Origin: Sthenelais limicola
Lineage: Eukaryota > Annelida > Polychaeta > Phyllodocida > Sigalionidae
DNA: 64,000 nt
Assembly (NCBI GenBank): GCA_942159475.1
Contig: OW804094.1
Span: 20,193,067-20,257,066, forward strand
Reading direction: 5' to 3'
Position numbers and translations under genes: made by a program. This document shows, piece by piece, positions 1 through 10,475 of this stretch. How positions within the stretch are numbered: position 1 is the first letter of the stretch; every line of letters begins with the position of its first letter. The notes below the pieces were generated by a model, which was not told where the DNA came from, did no database searches, and was given only the letters and a program-made list of their open reading frames with translations.

Positions 1-86
1 AAGGCTTCCTGAGGCAGGTGCGTGTTCTTTTGGAACCAGGTCTGGACGTCTTCCACTGTTGAGGCCTCAGTGATGCGATTCGGCAT
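1..86 (-). CDS. SAM-domain first exon of a second transposon copy (partial, runs off left edge)
   Basis: This is the start of a minus-strand reading frame whose ATG is at 86-84. It is nearly identical to the first exon at 21228-21327, which opens an eight-exon SAM-domain gene. Only the first 28 or so codons lie in the window; the donor and later exons would be to the left. The translated part is the N-terminal half of a SAM fold (a conserved Trp-Phe-His, then a Leu-Pro before the second helix). The duplication suggests that a second copy of the same transposon starts here and extends out of the window. Confidence 0.6.
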   Translation of the reverse strand, partial: MPNRITEASTVEDVQTWFQKNTHLPQEA

Positions 87-704
87 AGTGGCTGAAAAAC
101 AAAAAGAAATACTGGTTAGTTGAAATTGACAATTTTCACTCTTGTTGGATGGAAAGAAAATAATCTAATAGTAATGGGGTTCTGGTAGCAAAATCTCTGT
201 GTGGTGGCGCTAGAATCAATGCGATACCAAATATACTCAAGTTTACCTAGTATCGATCAAATTACAGTCTAATCTAGCAAAATTGACCAAAAGTGTAGAT
301 CTGCCAATTGTACATTTTCTGAAAATCTGACGCATATATTGACCATAATGATTTCCTTTTTGTTAGGTTAACCAAGGGTATTAAATTAAGTTATTTCGAA
401 AAACAAAACTGGACGCATAAACAGAGCGTATCGGTAACCTATGTAGGCCTAAACAACGTTCCCAGTGTGGTACTTAGGGCAGGGGTGCTGGGAGCGCCAC
501 CCCGCGGAATCTGTGGGCTACCACAACCCCATTGGAAATAAACAATTTAAAAAAAATTTTGGTGTAGAAATAAAACGAGGAAATAGTCAAATGAACCTCA
601 GACAACGTCCACCATTTATTTAAAAGCAAAACTCTGTAAAAATCGCTAATTATTCTATCCTGACATGTCCCAATGCTAAACCTGTGTATTCTAGCCTCTG
701 ATTA

Positions 705-950
705 AGTTGATTAAGTCTAAGTCTAAGTCTAAAGTCTAAGTCTAAAGTCTAAAGTCTATGCTAGTCTATGATTAAGTCTAAGTCTTAAGTCTAAGTCTAA
801 AGTCTTAGTCTAAGTCTAAGTCCAAAGTCTATGCTAGTCTATGATTAAGTCTAAGTCTAAAGTCTAAGTCTAAAATCTAAGTCTAAAGTCTATAGTCTAT
901 AGTCTATAGTCTAAGTCTAAAGTCCAAATCTAAAGTCTAAACTAGTCTAT
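705..950. repeat. TCTAAG/TCTAAAG microsatellite
   Basis: An imperfect tandem array built on the units AAGTCT and AAAGTCT, with interspersed ATGCTAGTCTATGATT spacers. It lies inside the duplicated transposon 5' region and is shortened in the right-hand copy (about 21954-22055), which is where the two copies lose collinearity. Confidence 0.85.
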
Positions 951-1254
951 GATTTAAATGAGAGATCATCAAAAGTCGCCCTCTAATACTTCCTAGGTAG
1001 TCATACTACCCGAAGCAGTAACAACTATTTTATCGACGGGCAGAACCATTGATGGCAAACACCAAATTGAGATCAAATTTTGACAAGAGATCATGCATGA
1101 GCTCAATTAAGCTATGGAATCGACTAAATTGTTAATAAATGCAATATTCCTAAATATTTCTACTTTTGTTACCGATTTTCGTAATAAAACATAATTTCGA
1201 ACCAAATTCAAAATTCAATTTCCGACAAACATAATAATTTTGCCATGAGACTTC

Positions 1255-2300
1255 ATACACAGGTCATCAGGCTCGTTTTACATCGTACCAACTATATTTA
1301 AAACAATGAAATAAAGTAATTATTTATGTACGACCATCGTGTGGCCATTTTCTAGCCTAGAAGAAAATCCGCCATTGACAAGGCAGTCATCTTAACATTG
1401 AAGTCTATGAGGAAAATTATTGATCACAAAAGTAATCTTAATAATTCAAATTCTGACGAACATAATGATATTTCTCTGCTGAGACTTTAAGAGGAGATGC
1501 TCAGACCTGTTATACCTCGCACCAACTAGATTTAAAACAATGAAATGAAATAATTAACTTGTAATAATTATTTTTCACCATCGTGTTGTCATAGGCTAGC
1601 CTAAGAATATCCGCCATTGACAAGGCACTCATCTTAACATCAAATTACTCTCAAAATTCAATTTCCGACGAACATAATAATAATTTCGCCATGAGATTTC
1701 ATATCCAGATTGTCAGGCCCATTTTACATCATACCAACCATATTTAAAACAATGAAATGAAGTAATTATTGTATAATAATTATTTTTCAATGAACCAACT
1801 GACTTCTACGACATAGGAATTAAAAATGGCTACCCTATCGAGATTAACATTGAAGTCTATGAGGAAAATTATCGATCATCTTAAAAGCACCCAAACCTCT
1901 TAAAAATCTAAACTAAAATGAAATCTAGCAATAATCCATTTAAATAAGACCTTGGTACATCGTATGGAAGCCATTTGGAAAGATATATGACCCCCCTTGC
2001 TGCGTAAAACTGCCAAAATTTTCGTCGGAAATTCATGGTACATCCTAAATCACCTATGTCCGATTCCGAGATTTTATAATTAAAATTCCGACAAACATAA
2101 TGATATTTCTCTGTTGAGACTTTAACAGCAGATGCTCAGACCTGTTATACCTCGCACCAACTAGATTTAAAACAACGAGATAATTAACTTGTAATAATTA
2201 GTTTTCACCATCAAGTGGCCATTTTCTAGCCTAAGAAAATCCGCCATTGACATGGCAATCGTGTTAACACTGAAGTCTATGGGGAAACATTTGAAAATCG
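1255..2300. repeat. Diverged non-coding tandem repeats
   Basis: A module recurs at about 1287-1430, 1515-1640, 1737-1880 and 2157-2290. It contains 'accaacta(g/t)atttaaaacaa', then an 'aataatta' stretch, then 'tccgccattgacaaggca' and 'ttaacattgaagtctatg'. No coding potential is visible on either strand. These are probably internal or subterminal repeats of the transposon whose 5' gene exon is at 1-86. Confidence 0.7.
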
Positions 2301-3470
2301 AACATCGTCGTAAATAAACAGAAATCTCAGAAACATTTATGACCATCAGGATTCAAATTGTGGCAAAACACATCATATGTACTGAGTTTGAAACCAATAT
2401 TCTCGATATTTCCACCGTTTGGAAGAACAATTTATCCGCCGAGTGAACGTCGTCGAATATCGCTTCAACATGGCCGTCTATGGGCATGATATTTTGAACA
2501 TAAAAACATCAAATTACTCTAAGAATATACCTTCTTCAGTCGAACCAAGGGCATAAGACTATCAATTGGAACTCCATATAACTTCTGCCATTCATTTAAA
2601 AGCAAAAATCTGTAAAAATCGCTAATTATTCTAGCCTGACATGTCCCAATGCTAATCCTATGGGCCGTGGATGGACTGAATAAACAAAACTTAAAATCAG
2701 TCCATATAAGATAGATTAGCGATCGATCACTTAATACTTACCTGAAACGATTTCCCATGATTAACAGACATCCTAAAACATCAGATGTTTCAGGACTGGT
2801 TCGGTAGATGTGATGGAAATCCAGAAATCAACGAGAAATTCTGCACAGGAAAAACCGTTATCCCAAATAGTGGCCATTTTGAAATAACACTGGTTTGGAG
2901 CTTGGCCTGGGAGCTTGGGCCACATTGACTAGCTTTATGGCTAATTGACGGCCAGTTATACAATTTGATTTACTTCTAAACTGATATATTGTATATTTCA
3001 CAACTCATCATCTTATTTGGTGTACTCATCGGGCCTTAAAATGCTTTGAAATCATGATTTATTGCAATCGGCAAAGCGTGATAATGGGTACTCTCTGCCA
3101 GATCGCTGTGTTCTGCCATTTTCAACTTTTCAACTCCCACTTTCTACCGCGCGCCGAACACATTCTATTTTGGAGTAATTCAGAGCATTCTCTGGGCAAA
3201 GAATTAATGGGATTGATGAATACATTGATGATAAACAGTAATGACTAATTGAGTTACCATTGATAGGACAGAGAGGAAGGGTTTTAAATGAGAGGGAGTG
3301 TTTTGAATGAATAAACACAGGACTCATTATAGGAACTCCTGGTCCCCGCACTCCTACAAATAATGACATGATAGCAACTCCCGGTCCCCGCACTCCTACA
3401 AATAATGACGCATACTTTGGGGGGGTCTTGAAAACCTAAAATAAGGGGTTCACGGAAATGGAAAATAATA
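2300..3470. other. Non-coding stretch between transposon copy and Polinton element 1
   Basis: No supported gene. Near 3336-3410 there are two direct copies of a unit of about 36 bp containing 'ggtccccgcactcctacaaa'. The core 'gtccccgcactc' occurs in the opposite orientation at about 22805-22818, beyond the right copy of the duplicated transposon region, so it may be a terminal or subterminal sequence of that transposon. The left junction of Polinton element 1 lies at about 3460-3480. Confidence 0.5.
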
Positions 3471-3474
3471 TGCA

Positions 3475-3940
3475 GTGGAGTGAAAATAACATACTAATGG
3501 ACTCCGTCCCAGATAGTGTTTGTGTGATGTTTGTTGAATCTGTAAGATCTGCGGGCCAGTGGGAAAAAAACCCCTTCAAATTTAGCAATTTCTCGATTCG
3601 GGAAATTGGGTTTTTTTTGGATGCTAAGTCTGTGCCAGGAGAGCCAATTAAGTGTAACTTTGAAGATGATAACTATGTGCAAGCCTATTCATCAATTTGT
3701 AAATCTTCGATTGGGGGTTAGGTGTATTGTGATTACGAGTCTTACAAAAGTAATTTCACTTTTTTCAAATTTGATCTATCATCCAGAAAAAATGGGTTAT
3801 TACCCCTTCTGCGAAAGGGACAAACTCGCATAAATGCTTCATTCAGCACTGCGTTAACGGAATCTATAACAGCCATTGTTTATTGTAAGGGGCATGGCCA
3901 AATGGAGATAGACTATGTGAGAAATGTTAAAGTAGTGTGA
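3475..3940 (+). pseudogene. Polinton major capsid protein, C-terminal fragment (element 1)
   Basis: This frame is clearly homologous to the C-terminal part of the capsid gene at 56400-56882: the two share motifs such as NNILMD.VPDSVCV, a GE.IKC.F run, LRKGQTR versus IRKGQTR, and the final VRNVK. It starts abruptly within the second jelly-roll half, so the N-terminal two thirds and everything upstream in the element are gone. One in-frame TAG at 3719-3721 interrupts it and the same frame continues afterwards. It is a truncated, inactivated relic that marks the left edge of Polinton element 1. Confidence 0.85.
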
Positions 3941-6064
3941 ATACTTGTGTATACCTTTCTTTGTGTGACACTTTTGTTGAACGCGAATGGGTCCGAGGAA
4001 GACGGTGGAATAACAGCTGGGCTCTTGTCATACACTACAGTTTCATCTTCGCCGCTGTCATCACTGTTTTTCTAAATAACGATATATATTGACTGTTACG
4101 ATTGTTGCACACCTCAATTTTGTATGTTGAATGATGAATAATATTTGCTGATATTAAACCATATACTATTTTCCTATTATTACGTGTTATCAATAAAATC
4201 ATTATGAATAAAATCCACATTGGTTAACTTTAAAATGAGTTATAGAGATGTATAATCGATTGGTTATGGTTTGAGTAAAACAGGGTTGTACATGTTTGTA
4301 GTTGAATAAAAATTTGAAATTATTAAAGAGTGTCGTATTTTGTTATGATTGAAAATTATTTGTTGATTAGGGGTAAAGCGATATTGATTAAGAATAAGGG
4401 TGGTTATAATGCGTAATCTCATGTTCTGTACACCATTTAGGAGTAGTGCAGTCTCCTTTTCCTTTTTCACAACCCGCCTCCTCTATTTAAATGAAATAGA
4501 AATAAAGAGAAAGCAAAACAATATATTAATTGTTGGGCATACACACTCATATTTACGATAATTTATATTACAAAAAAACAAGTCGAATAAATCGTGAATT
4601 ATAAATATATTTATGATTTGGATCTGATTTAAATTGCAATGATTTTAAAACGTATAAACATGTGCAATATTTATAATCTTTTATATTACAAAACGAATGA
4701 AATGAGAGAAAGAAAAAGTGGCATTTCAAAATGGAGTTATTTAAATGAAAGTGGGCTAAAATTCGTAATGCTTTGACATCACGCATAAAAAATAAATCGC
4801 AAATATCTTACACAACATAGCTTTCGAGGGCAACACTTTTTGAAGATCACAATGCAGCATAAAACAGTTGTGAGGGGTATGGCAATCACTACTACCCAAA
4901 AAAAGGGGGCCAACTGATTTTTGGTCATCCCAAAGTACAACTCCTGTTGCTCCCCCCGAACTTTTCTCCACCCGCGTGCATTACCCCCTCTATCTCCATC
5001 ACGATTCTCCATTTCCTGAATGCGATCACTTCGTCTGGGTGCGACCACAATTTCCTTGACTACCGTTTCCTCATTATTTCTCCTCCTTTTCTTCATTTTG
5101 GGAGTAGTTCGGACAACTTCTTCTGTCGTAATTTCTGGTTCACTTGTCGTAACATCATCCCCTTTCATCTTGCCGTTAGCTTTAGGGGGGAAAAAAATCC
5201 AAACATACAATCATGTTAACATTCACATCCCACACGAATTTATTATCCGATAACAACATGCGTACCACGTGCGCAACCCCTGTGTCGCCAATTTGATACC
5301 ACGTGGCCCACACCATGTTGACAGAATTGATTGACAGAATATACCGTATCACTTCATGCGTGCGTCACACAATGTATTTAAGGCACAAAAGGAATGTTCT
5401 GATGTTAGATAATTTTATATTTAAACGGGATATGTAGACACTCAAAATGTGATCAACAGTCAAATACATTATGCTCAAACTAAATGCGCCATTTTGTCAT
5501 TTAGCGAGTTTATCGTAAGGAGACGCCTATTATATATTTTGGGTGAATCACATGCAAATTCCTGTTTTTATCCTGCGTCTGAAGGTACACCACGTTAATC
5601 CCCATCACCCAACCACAATAAAAGTGTGAATGTTAAGGCGGCTTACCGTAATGCACTCCGGCGATCATTGGGATTAGAACAGCTAGATCCTTCCAACCGA
5701 CTTTTGAAGATTGCATCGTTAGTTCACACCCGGCGTACAACGTGAATTTGATGTCTGTCGGTATGCTCGAGCATTCAAAGGTCACTCTATTAGATTCCAA
5801 ATTAACGACTCGCAAGTTTGAGAATTTTTTGAAGAAGTGATCATTGAAAGTGCGGATGTAGCCTCCCGAAAGATCGATCCTCTCCACATGTTGTGGCACC
5901 ACGGCCACCCATTTCGGATACTGATCCAAACCGCGACATGATACTGTCGTCTTTGTGCATGTGCATGCCCCCTCCATTTTGCTGCAATCATACTTCCTAT
6001 GTCTGGAAGATGATACTCGTGAAAGTGTTAATGAGATCGTTAAAAGTAGACGAAAGACCAGCAT
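3913..6064 (-). CDS. Spliced type I membrane protein with LRRNT/LRR ectodomain (element 1)
   Basis: Exon 1 (6064-5647) encodes a hydrophobic signal peptide, then a Cys-rich LRR N-terminal cap (YDC...ACTC...VSC) and about two leucine-rich units (VERIDLSGGYIRTF, then NLRVVNLESNRV). It ends in phase 1 at a GTAAGC donor. Exon 2 (5179-4812) continues in phase with a charged stalk and one transmembrane segment (APFFWVVVIAIPLTTVLCC), followed by a basic Cys-rich juxtamembrane segment. Exon 3 starts at 4482; its donor is uncertain (about 4432). A last exon at 4071-3913 carries an acidic tail and overlaps the convergent capsid fragment. The paralogue at 57000-58548 has the same architecture and splice phases. 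I infer a surface receptor or decoy; the ligand is unknown. Confidence 0.7.
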
Positions 6065-6803
6065 CTCGTGAATCGTGTCCCATGTTCTGTTCTGTAATGG
6101 CGCCGATAGAAACCGGAAGTTGAAGACTTTCCGGTTTTTTACAAGTGTTTTATATATACAGGGGGGTTTATACTATTTACTCCACATAATAATGTAAATA
6201 CATATCTCATATGAAATAGGTTGACGTTATTTACTCGAAAATCACCCGTAAAAATAGCATCTCGCATCGCATGCGAGAATTGGGTGCTTGAAAGTTACGC
6301 TAGGTGGCTGCGCCGTATTGTTGATGAGGGTTATCGTTAGGTGTCACCTCTGCGCCGCTGTGTAGAGGTTTATCCATTGAAACGTGTTAAGATGTGCGAG
6401 TAAGAGCCTTATGGCACACTAATATATGCAAATTCGGGTAAATAGCTAGTGTTATTTAGCCGATTACAGAGCTTAGAGAGTGGGGGACATTTTGCTCACA
6501 CCACTTTCAAACAGAGGGATTATTTATACTGTTGACCAGGATCATGGAAGATGACAATACATGTGTAAAGGGAATTGGGATTTGGGACTTTTATCGTGTA
6601 ATACCCCCGTTATATCCCCCACTCGTCCCCAATTAAAAGGAGTTCGAGGAGTGGCTTAAATACTATAAACAAACAGAAAAAGCAAGAAAGAAATGGGAGT
6701 TTATGTTTAAATGGCAAGCATTTATTTTCACCTTTATTGGTGTTCGCATTTTGAACATACACCCATCACCCTCATCACGACCCCATTTCGTTCTGTAGCC
6801 ACC
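6065..6803. promoter_or_regulatory. Divergent intergenic region between LRR gene and spliced gene
   Basis: The minus-strand LRR gene and the plus-strand spliced gene diverge from here, so promoters for both should lie in it. There is a perfect 9-bp inverted repeat (6110-6118 with 6129-6137, core AACCGGAA) with a 10-nt loop, followed by T residues. An A/T-rich TATA-like stretch lies near 6655-6670 upstream of the spliced gene. No further gene is visible. Confidence 0.4.
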
Positions 6804-7885
6804 ATGGAAAATAAAATGGAGCTAAGCAAGTGGATACAAATGAGAATTAGGTATGTGTATTTCCCTCACATTTATAATATCCCCTCATTCTCATTGCTAA
6901 AATATAGTATTTGACCCCCCATTTTCGTTTAAAACAGATGTTAATATATTTTATTCCCCCCTTTAATTGTAGATATATCACGGATATGGTAGTTGAGCAA
7001 AAGCTTCGAAGAGTAGTGGGATCCATTCGGGAAAATATTGGGGGAGACGACGCAAACTGCGATACGGATAATGGGGATAAAAATCTTGATGATAAAATAA
7101 ATTATTTTGAGCAAGAAACGGTCGATTGGCTCATTTCAAATTCATTTATGAACAAACCCCTCATGAACAGCAGTAAAAAATGCTCCCCCTCCACAAACAT
7201 TGAGAATGGTCAGCCGCGAAAACGGGGAAGGCCCCTGGGTAGTAAAGATAAAGTGAAACGAGTGAAAAAAGCGGGAAAGAAGGCATCACCATCACCCTAT
7301 CCGTCTAATGGAGGGAATCGGTATGATCATGCCTCCTACATTATAATATATTTTTGAATTTATGTATTTTATTTATGGCTATGTCAAGTATTTGGAAATA
7401 AGACTAAAATGGAGAATGTCTTATGTCGTGCACCATTCGTATTTCAGATTAGATATTGTCCAGGATGCTATAAACGATTGTGGGATTGGATCTAAACACC
7501 CCATCGCTCACACATCAAGTATGGGGTATGTAAAATAACCCTCTCCACGTACAAATACATTCCCCTCATCGACCCCATCGTCAATAACTTTACCACCATA
7601 TATTTTCTCTTTTTAGAAATAGTGGTGATTGTTTTATGGGAAAAAACCTGCCATGTGATAATGGAGGGAGTGTTAATTTCGAGGACTTCTTCTCATTAAT
7701 GGAACCCAAAGACGTGAGTGGAAATATCCCCACAACCCCAGGTTTGCTCTACCCTTATTTTAATATTTAATACATGTGTTCTACGTGAGTCATAATTTAT
7801 AATCCAATATATGATTTGTATCTCTGTTTGTAACATTTCTACATTTTCATTTTCAGAGTTGGTAGCATATTTAGACACTGTTTGA
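6804..7885 (+). CDS. Five-exon nuclear-type protein with AT-hook/NLS-like basic region (element 1)
   Basis: The ATG at 6804 has an excellent animal context (gccaccATGG). Exons 6804-6850, 6973-7320, 7448-7525, 7617-about 7741 and 7857-7885 join with consistent phase and GT-AG borders. An alternative stronger donor at 7714 would end the protein three codons after that junction (two residues, then a stop). The product has an acidic N-terminal region, then RKRGRPLGSKDKVKR, which resembles an AT-hook plus nuclear localisation signal, then a Ser-rich part. It lies in the same place and orientation as the spliced gene at 59517-60436, and both share a short first exon ending in phase 2. Sequence similarity between the two is weak. 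I do not recognise the family; a nuclear regulatory role is inference. Confidence 0.55.
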
Positions 7886-8120
7886 AGGAAGAAAATGGAG
7901 GGCTCTATTTCGTCGTCAATTGTTGTGGAAACACTTACATAAAATATAAAACAAACACACGTATCGTTTTAATACAATTTATTTACTAAATCATGTATTT
8001 TAAAGAAAGATACAATAAAGTTGGTAAAAATATGGAGTATTGTTCTGTTATATTTTTACATTATAATAATTCGTCTAGTTAATTCGAGTAAAAGAACGAG
8101 TGCATTTTGACCCCCACTCT

Positions 8121-8396
8121 TCAATGATCAACGTTTGTATGTTTTGTTTTCCTCTTTTTCTTGTCTCCCTTTTGTCCCCCGTTATTATATTTCCTATGTT
8201 TTTTCTTCTTCTTCTTGTTTTTTCCAAATACACACGTAGTTTCCACCCCAAAACATAAAATGTTGTATGGCCCAGAAATCTTAATAAAATCGTTCAACAT
8301 ATGTGGGTTTCAACACATACAAAACATGTGTTTAAGGCGCTTCTTTAATTTATCAAATACACTATTTGATCGTTTCTTATGTCGCTTATTAGACAT
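8121..8396 (-). pseudogene. Small basic ORF with one in-frame stop (element 1)
   Basis: From the ATG at 8396 the minus frame encodes a short basic protein (SNKRHKKRSNSVFDKLKKR) that stops at a TGA after 28 codons. The same frame then runs on for about 60 codons into a Lys-rich tail ending at 8121. It lies between the spliced nuclear-type gene and the PC4-like gene, where element 2 has another small minus-strand ORF. It could be a broken small basic gene or chance. Family unknown. Confidence 0.3.
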
Positions 8397-8554
8397 CTTA
8401 GTGATATGTATATGGGAATGTGAATCGCTCTATAGTTTTTGTAAATCCGGGATGTAGCATGTCCGCCTTCAGCGTCTTATATCAAAGTGAATAACAAATA
8501 CATATGTTTGTTTATATACTCTCATCTGTTTTATTCAAACTTAGATAATTATAT

Positions 8555-8785
8555 CGAACATCGTGAACAAATACAAATTTCTCAATAACCCCTTCATTTT
8601 CATCGTTTATACACTCATACAGTAAATAAAACCACATTAGCGTAAAAGTAATTATCCAGTTTTTGGGTGGACAACATCGTGAACAAATACAAATTTCTCA
8701 ATAACCCCTTCATTTTCATCATTTATACACTCATACAGTAAATAAAACCTCATTAGCGTAAAAGTAATTATCCAGTTTTTTCCTC
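8555..8785. repeat. 112-bp tandem duplication at the 3' end of the PC4-like gene
   Basis: The segment beginning 'acatcgtgaacaaatacaaa' at about 8560 recurs at about 8672 with only a few mismatches. Each copy ends in 'attatccagttttt'. The sequence 'gggtggacaacatc' at the junction occurs again at 8811-8824 inside the end of the downstream coding exon, so the duplication probably arose by slippage or unequal exchange involving the gene's 3' end. Confidence 0.85.
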
Positions 8786-8789
8786 ATGT

Positions 8790-10058
8790 TTAAACACAAT
8801 TGACGCATTTTGGGTGGACAACATCCCTGTATGGCGAACACTCCCCACATGTTGCCTCATCCTCGTGCGGGCAAATGACCATGTCATCGGTAAAAAGCAG
8901 GGGATACTTCTCCACCACTTCCTCTAATGATTTCAACACCTCCTCTATTTCCCCCGGCCGTATTGTAACCCCAGTTTTCGAGGCCGCAAGAGTTGTGTGA
9001 GCAGGGGTGGGTTTCCACCACCTTCTAACATCCAAATGAGGCCACCCCCGCTCAACTGTACCATAAATGGCTCCCCCCAAATGAACACATATCGCCACGC
9101 TTCTTCTCATGGGGTTGTCTAAAAAGTCCTTAAACGTTGTTAAATTTTCCATTAAAATGATCAACCTCCTATAAGTTAGGGGGATGGCCTTATTCATTTT
9201 TTGTGGAGCGACAGAAGTTGGGGACGTTTGAACATTCTTCCAACGCCTCAAGTTGAAAACAGGCTTTTTCAGTTGTTTGTCCACACACGGTTCCAAGTAG
9301 AGAAACTCGCTGAGTCTCACATCGTTTTTGGGGAAATCTCCGTGTGCTTCCCTAGGCAAATCCGTCTCATACAGTGTTACTACTTTCGAAAGCCTCGGAC
9401 GTTTCGCCAGTGGTGTAACAACAACCTCCTCAACCTATATAAATAAAATATGAGCGTTATAGCAAATTATGTATATACCAAATCATTTAGAAAATCGATA
9501 AAAAAGATTAATTGCATCATATTCAATCGCTGATATTAAAATATGATATAAAAAGATAGTTAAAGCGGAAAGAGAGTAGAAATAAATATGGGGGAGGGTA
9601 TAACATTTAATTTGAGCGAGACTCACCTCGGAAACGCTTGAAGTCTTCTCGATCAAGTTATCATTGTCGACAACAGAAGATGTAGTCTCCTGACGCGTCA
9701 GCGTTTGTGAGACGGATGTATTGGGTCCCACACCCCGTGTCTTCCTTTTAGGGGTCCCGGAAGTTGAAGCTTTTGGCGACTAAACAAAAAAAAGGGTAAA
9801 TGGTCAATGTCCTGTTCCCACCTTCATTCACATAAGTGTAGGGAAAATAGTCTATAAAGTATTTAAACTTTGAATTCCCTCTACAAATACAAATCGCTCC
9901 CACACAATTGACGTACATACATGGGGTGTTATTCTCCAAATGCTAGAGTCGAGTATTGTGTATATGAATAAGAGACATAAAAAGTAAAAACAAGCAAAAC
10001 CATGTAAATAAATATTCCACCCGTCATTAAAGAAAATAAAGTAACTTACGTTAGACAT
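8790..10058 (-). CDS. Three-exon tandem PC4-like protein (element 1)
   Basis: Exons 10058-10050, 9779-9627 and 9434-8790 join in phase 0 with good donors (GTAAGT, GTGAGT), giving about 268 residues. The N-terminus is Ser/Thr/Lys-rich with nuclear-signal-like basic runs (TPKRKTR; AKRPRLSK). Two successive segments resemble the PC4/p15 single-strand DNA-binding fold: one around VFNLRRWKN...IPLTYRRL, and one around HLDVRRWWKP...TGVTIRPGEIEEVLKSL. Both follow the strand pattern 'D/N-(V/L)-R-(R/K)-W' then a turn, then a 'G-V-x-(L/I)' strand and a helix. The C-terminus is Cys/His-rich (about residues 241-268). The homologue at 61146-63810 shares all parts. PC4 proteins bind melted DNA and act in transcription; the role here is inferred. 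Confidence 0.6.
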
Positions 10059-10475
10059 GGTGTTAAATGAGATGTTCAGAAAATAACCAAATTTCTGAGT
10101 AATGAAGGATGGTGTATGTCCAATTGCGATGATTTGGGAGCCGGAAAGAAGAAGAACAGCGTCAATTGTGTAGAGTCAGAATGTAGATTCTCTGCTGCAT
10201 GAAGCGTTGATGGAAATTCCCTCTATATTGCGAGTGTGCTTGTGTTCGTTACATGGGACTATATATACCGTTCTCCCTCCCCACACCTCCCCCCCCCCCC
10301 CTCCATTAATCCTGGATTATATATAAAGTCGTCTCCCTATTCGCCAAATGGGGAAATACATGGGGATAAGACAATGTCCCCACTGCTGCCCCACCCCAAC
10401 TCTAATTACCAATATGTGAGCGAGTAATACATACCTATGTCTAAATTCCCATATATTTTTCCACCCCTCCCCAAC
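10059..10475. other. Intergenic region upstream of the PC4-like gene
   Basis: Contains a C-rich tract (10284-10301) and A/T-rich sequence with a possible TATA-like 'actatatatacc' near 10258-10269. It lies between the start of the minus-strand PC4-like gene and the 3' end of the broken BIR gene. No convincing ORF. Confidence 0.4.

Larger units (their letters stand above)
1..1760. repeat. Left copy of a duplicated transposon 5' region
   Basis: Bases 1-832 and about 1285-1755 match 21228-22055 and 22056-22531 almost base for base, with one internal stretch missing in the right copy. The near identity means recent copying. Since the match begins inside a coding exon of the SAM-domain gene, the simplest reading is two insertions of one transposon family in the same orientation, about 21 kb apart. 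A segmental duplication or an assembly artefact is also possible. Confidence 0.75.

Noticed and set aside
8161..8457. Phe-rich plus-strand ORF
   Set aside because: Low-complexity shadow of a Lys-rich minus-strand frame; no ATG with good context.
10236..10427. Short Pro-rich plus-strand ORF
   Set aside because: Produced by a C-rich tract; no homologue or context.
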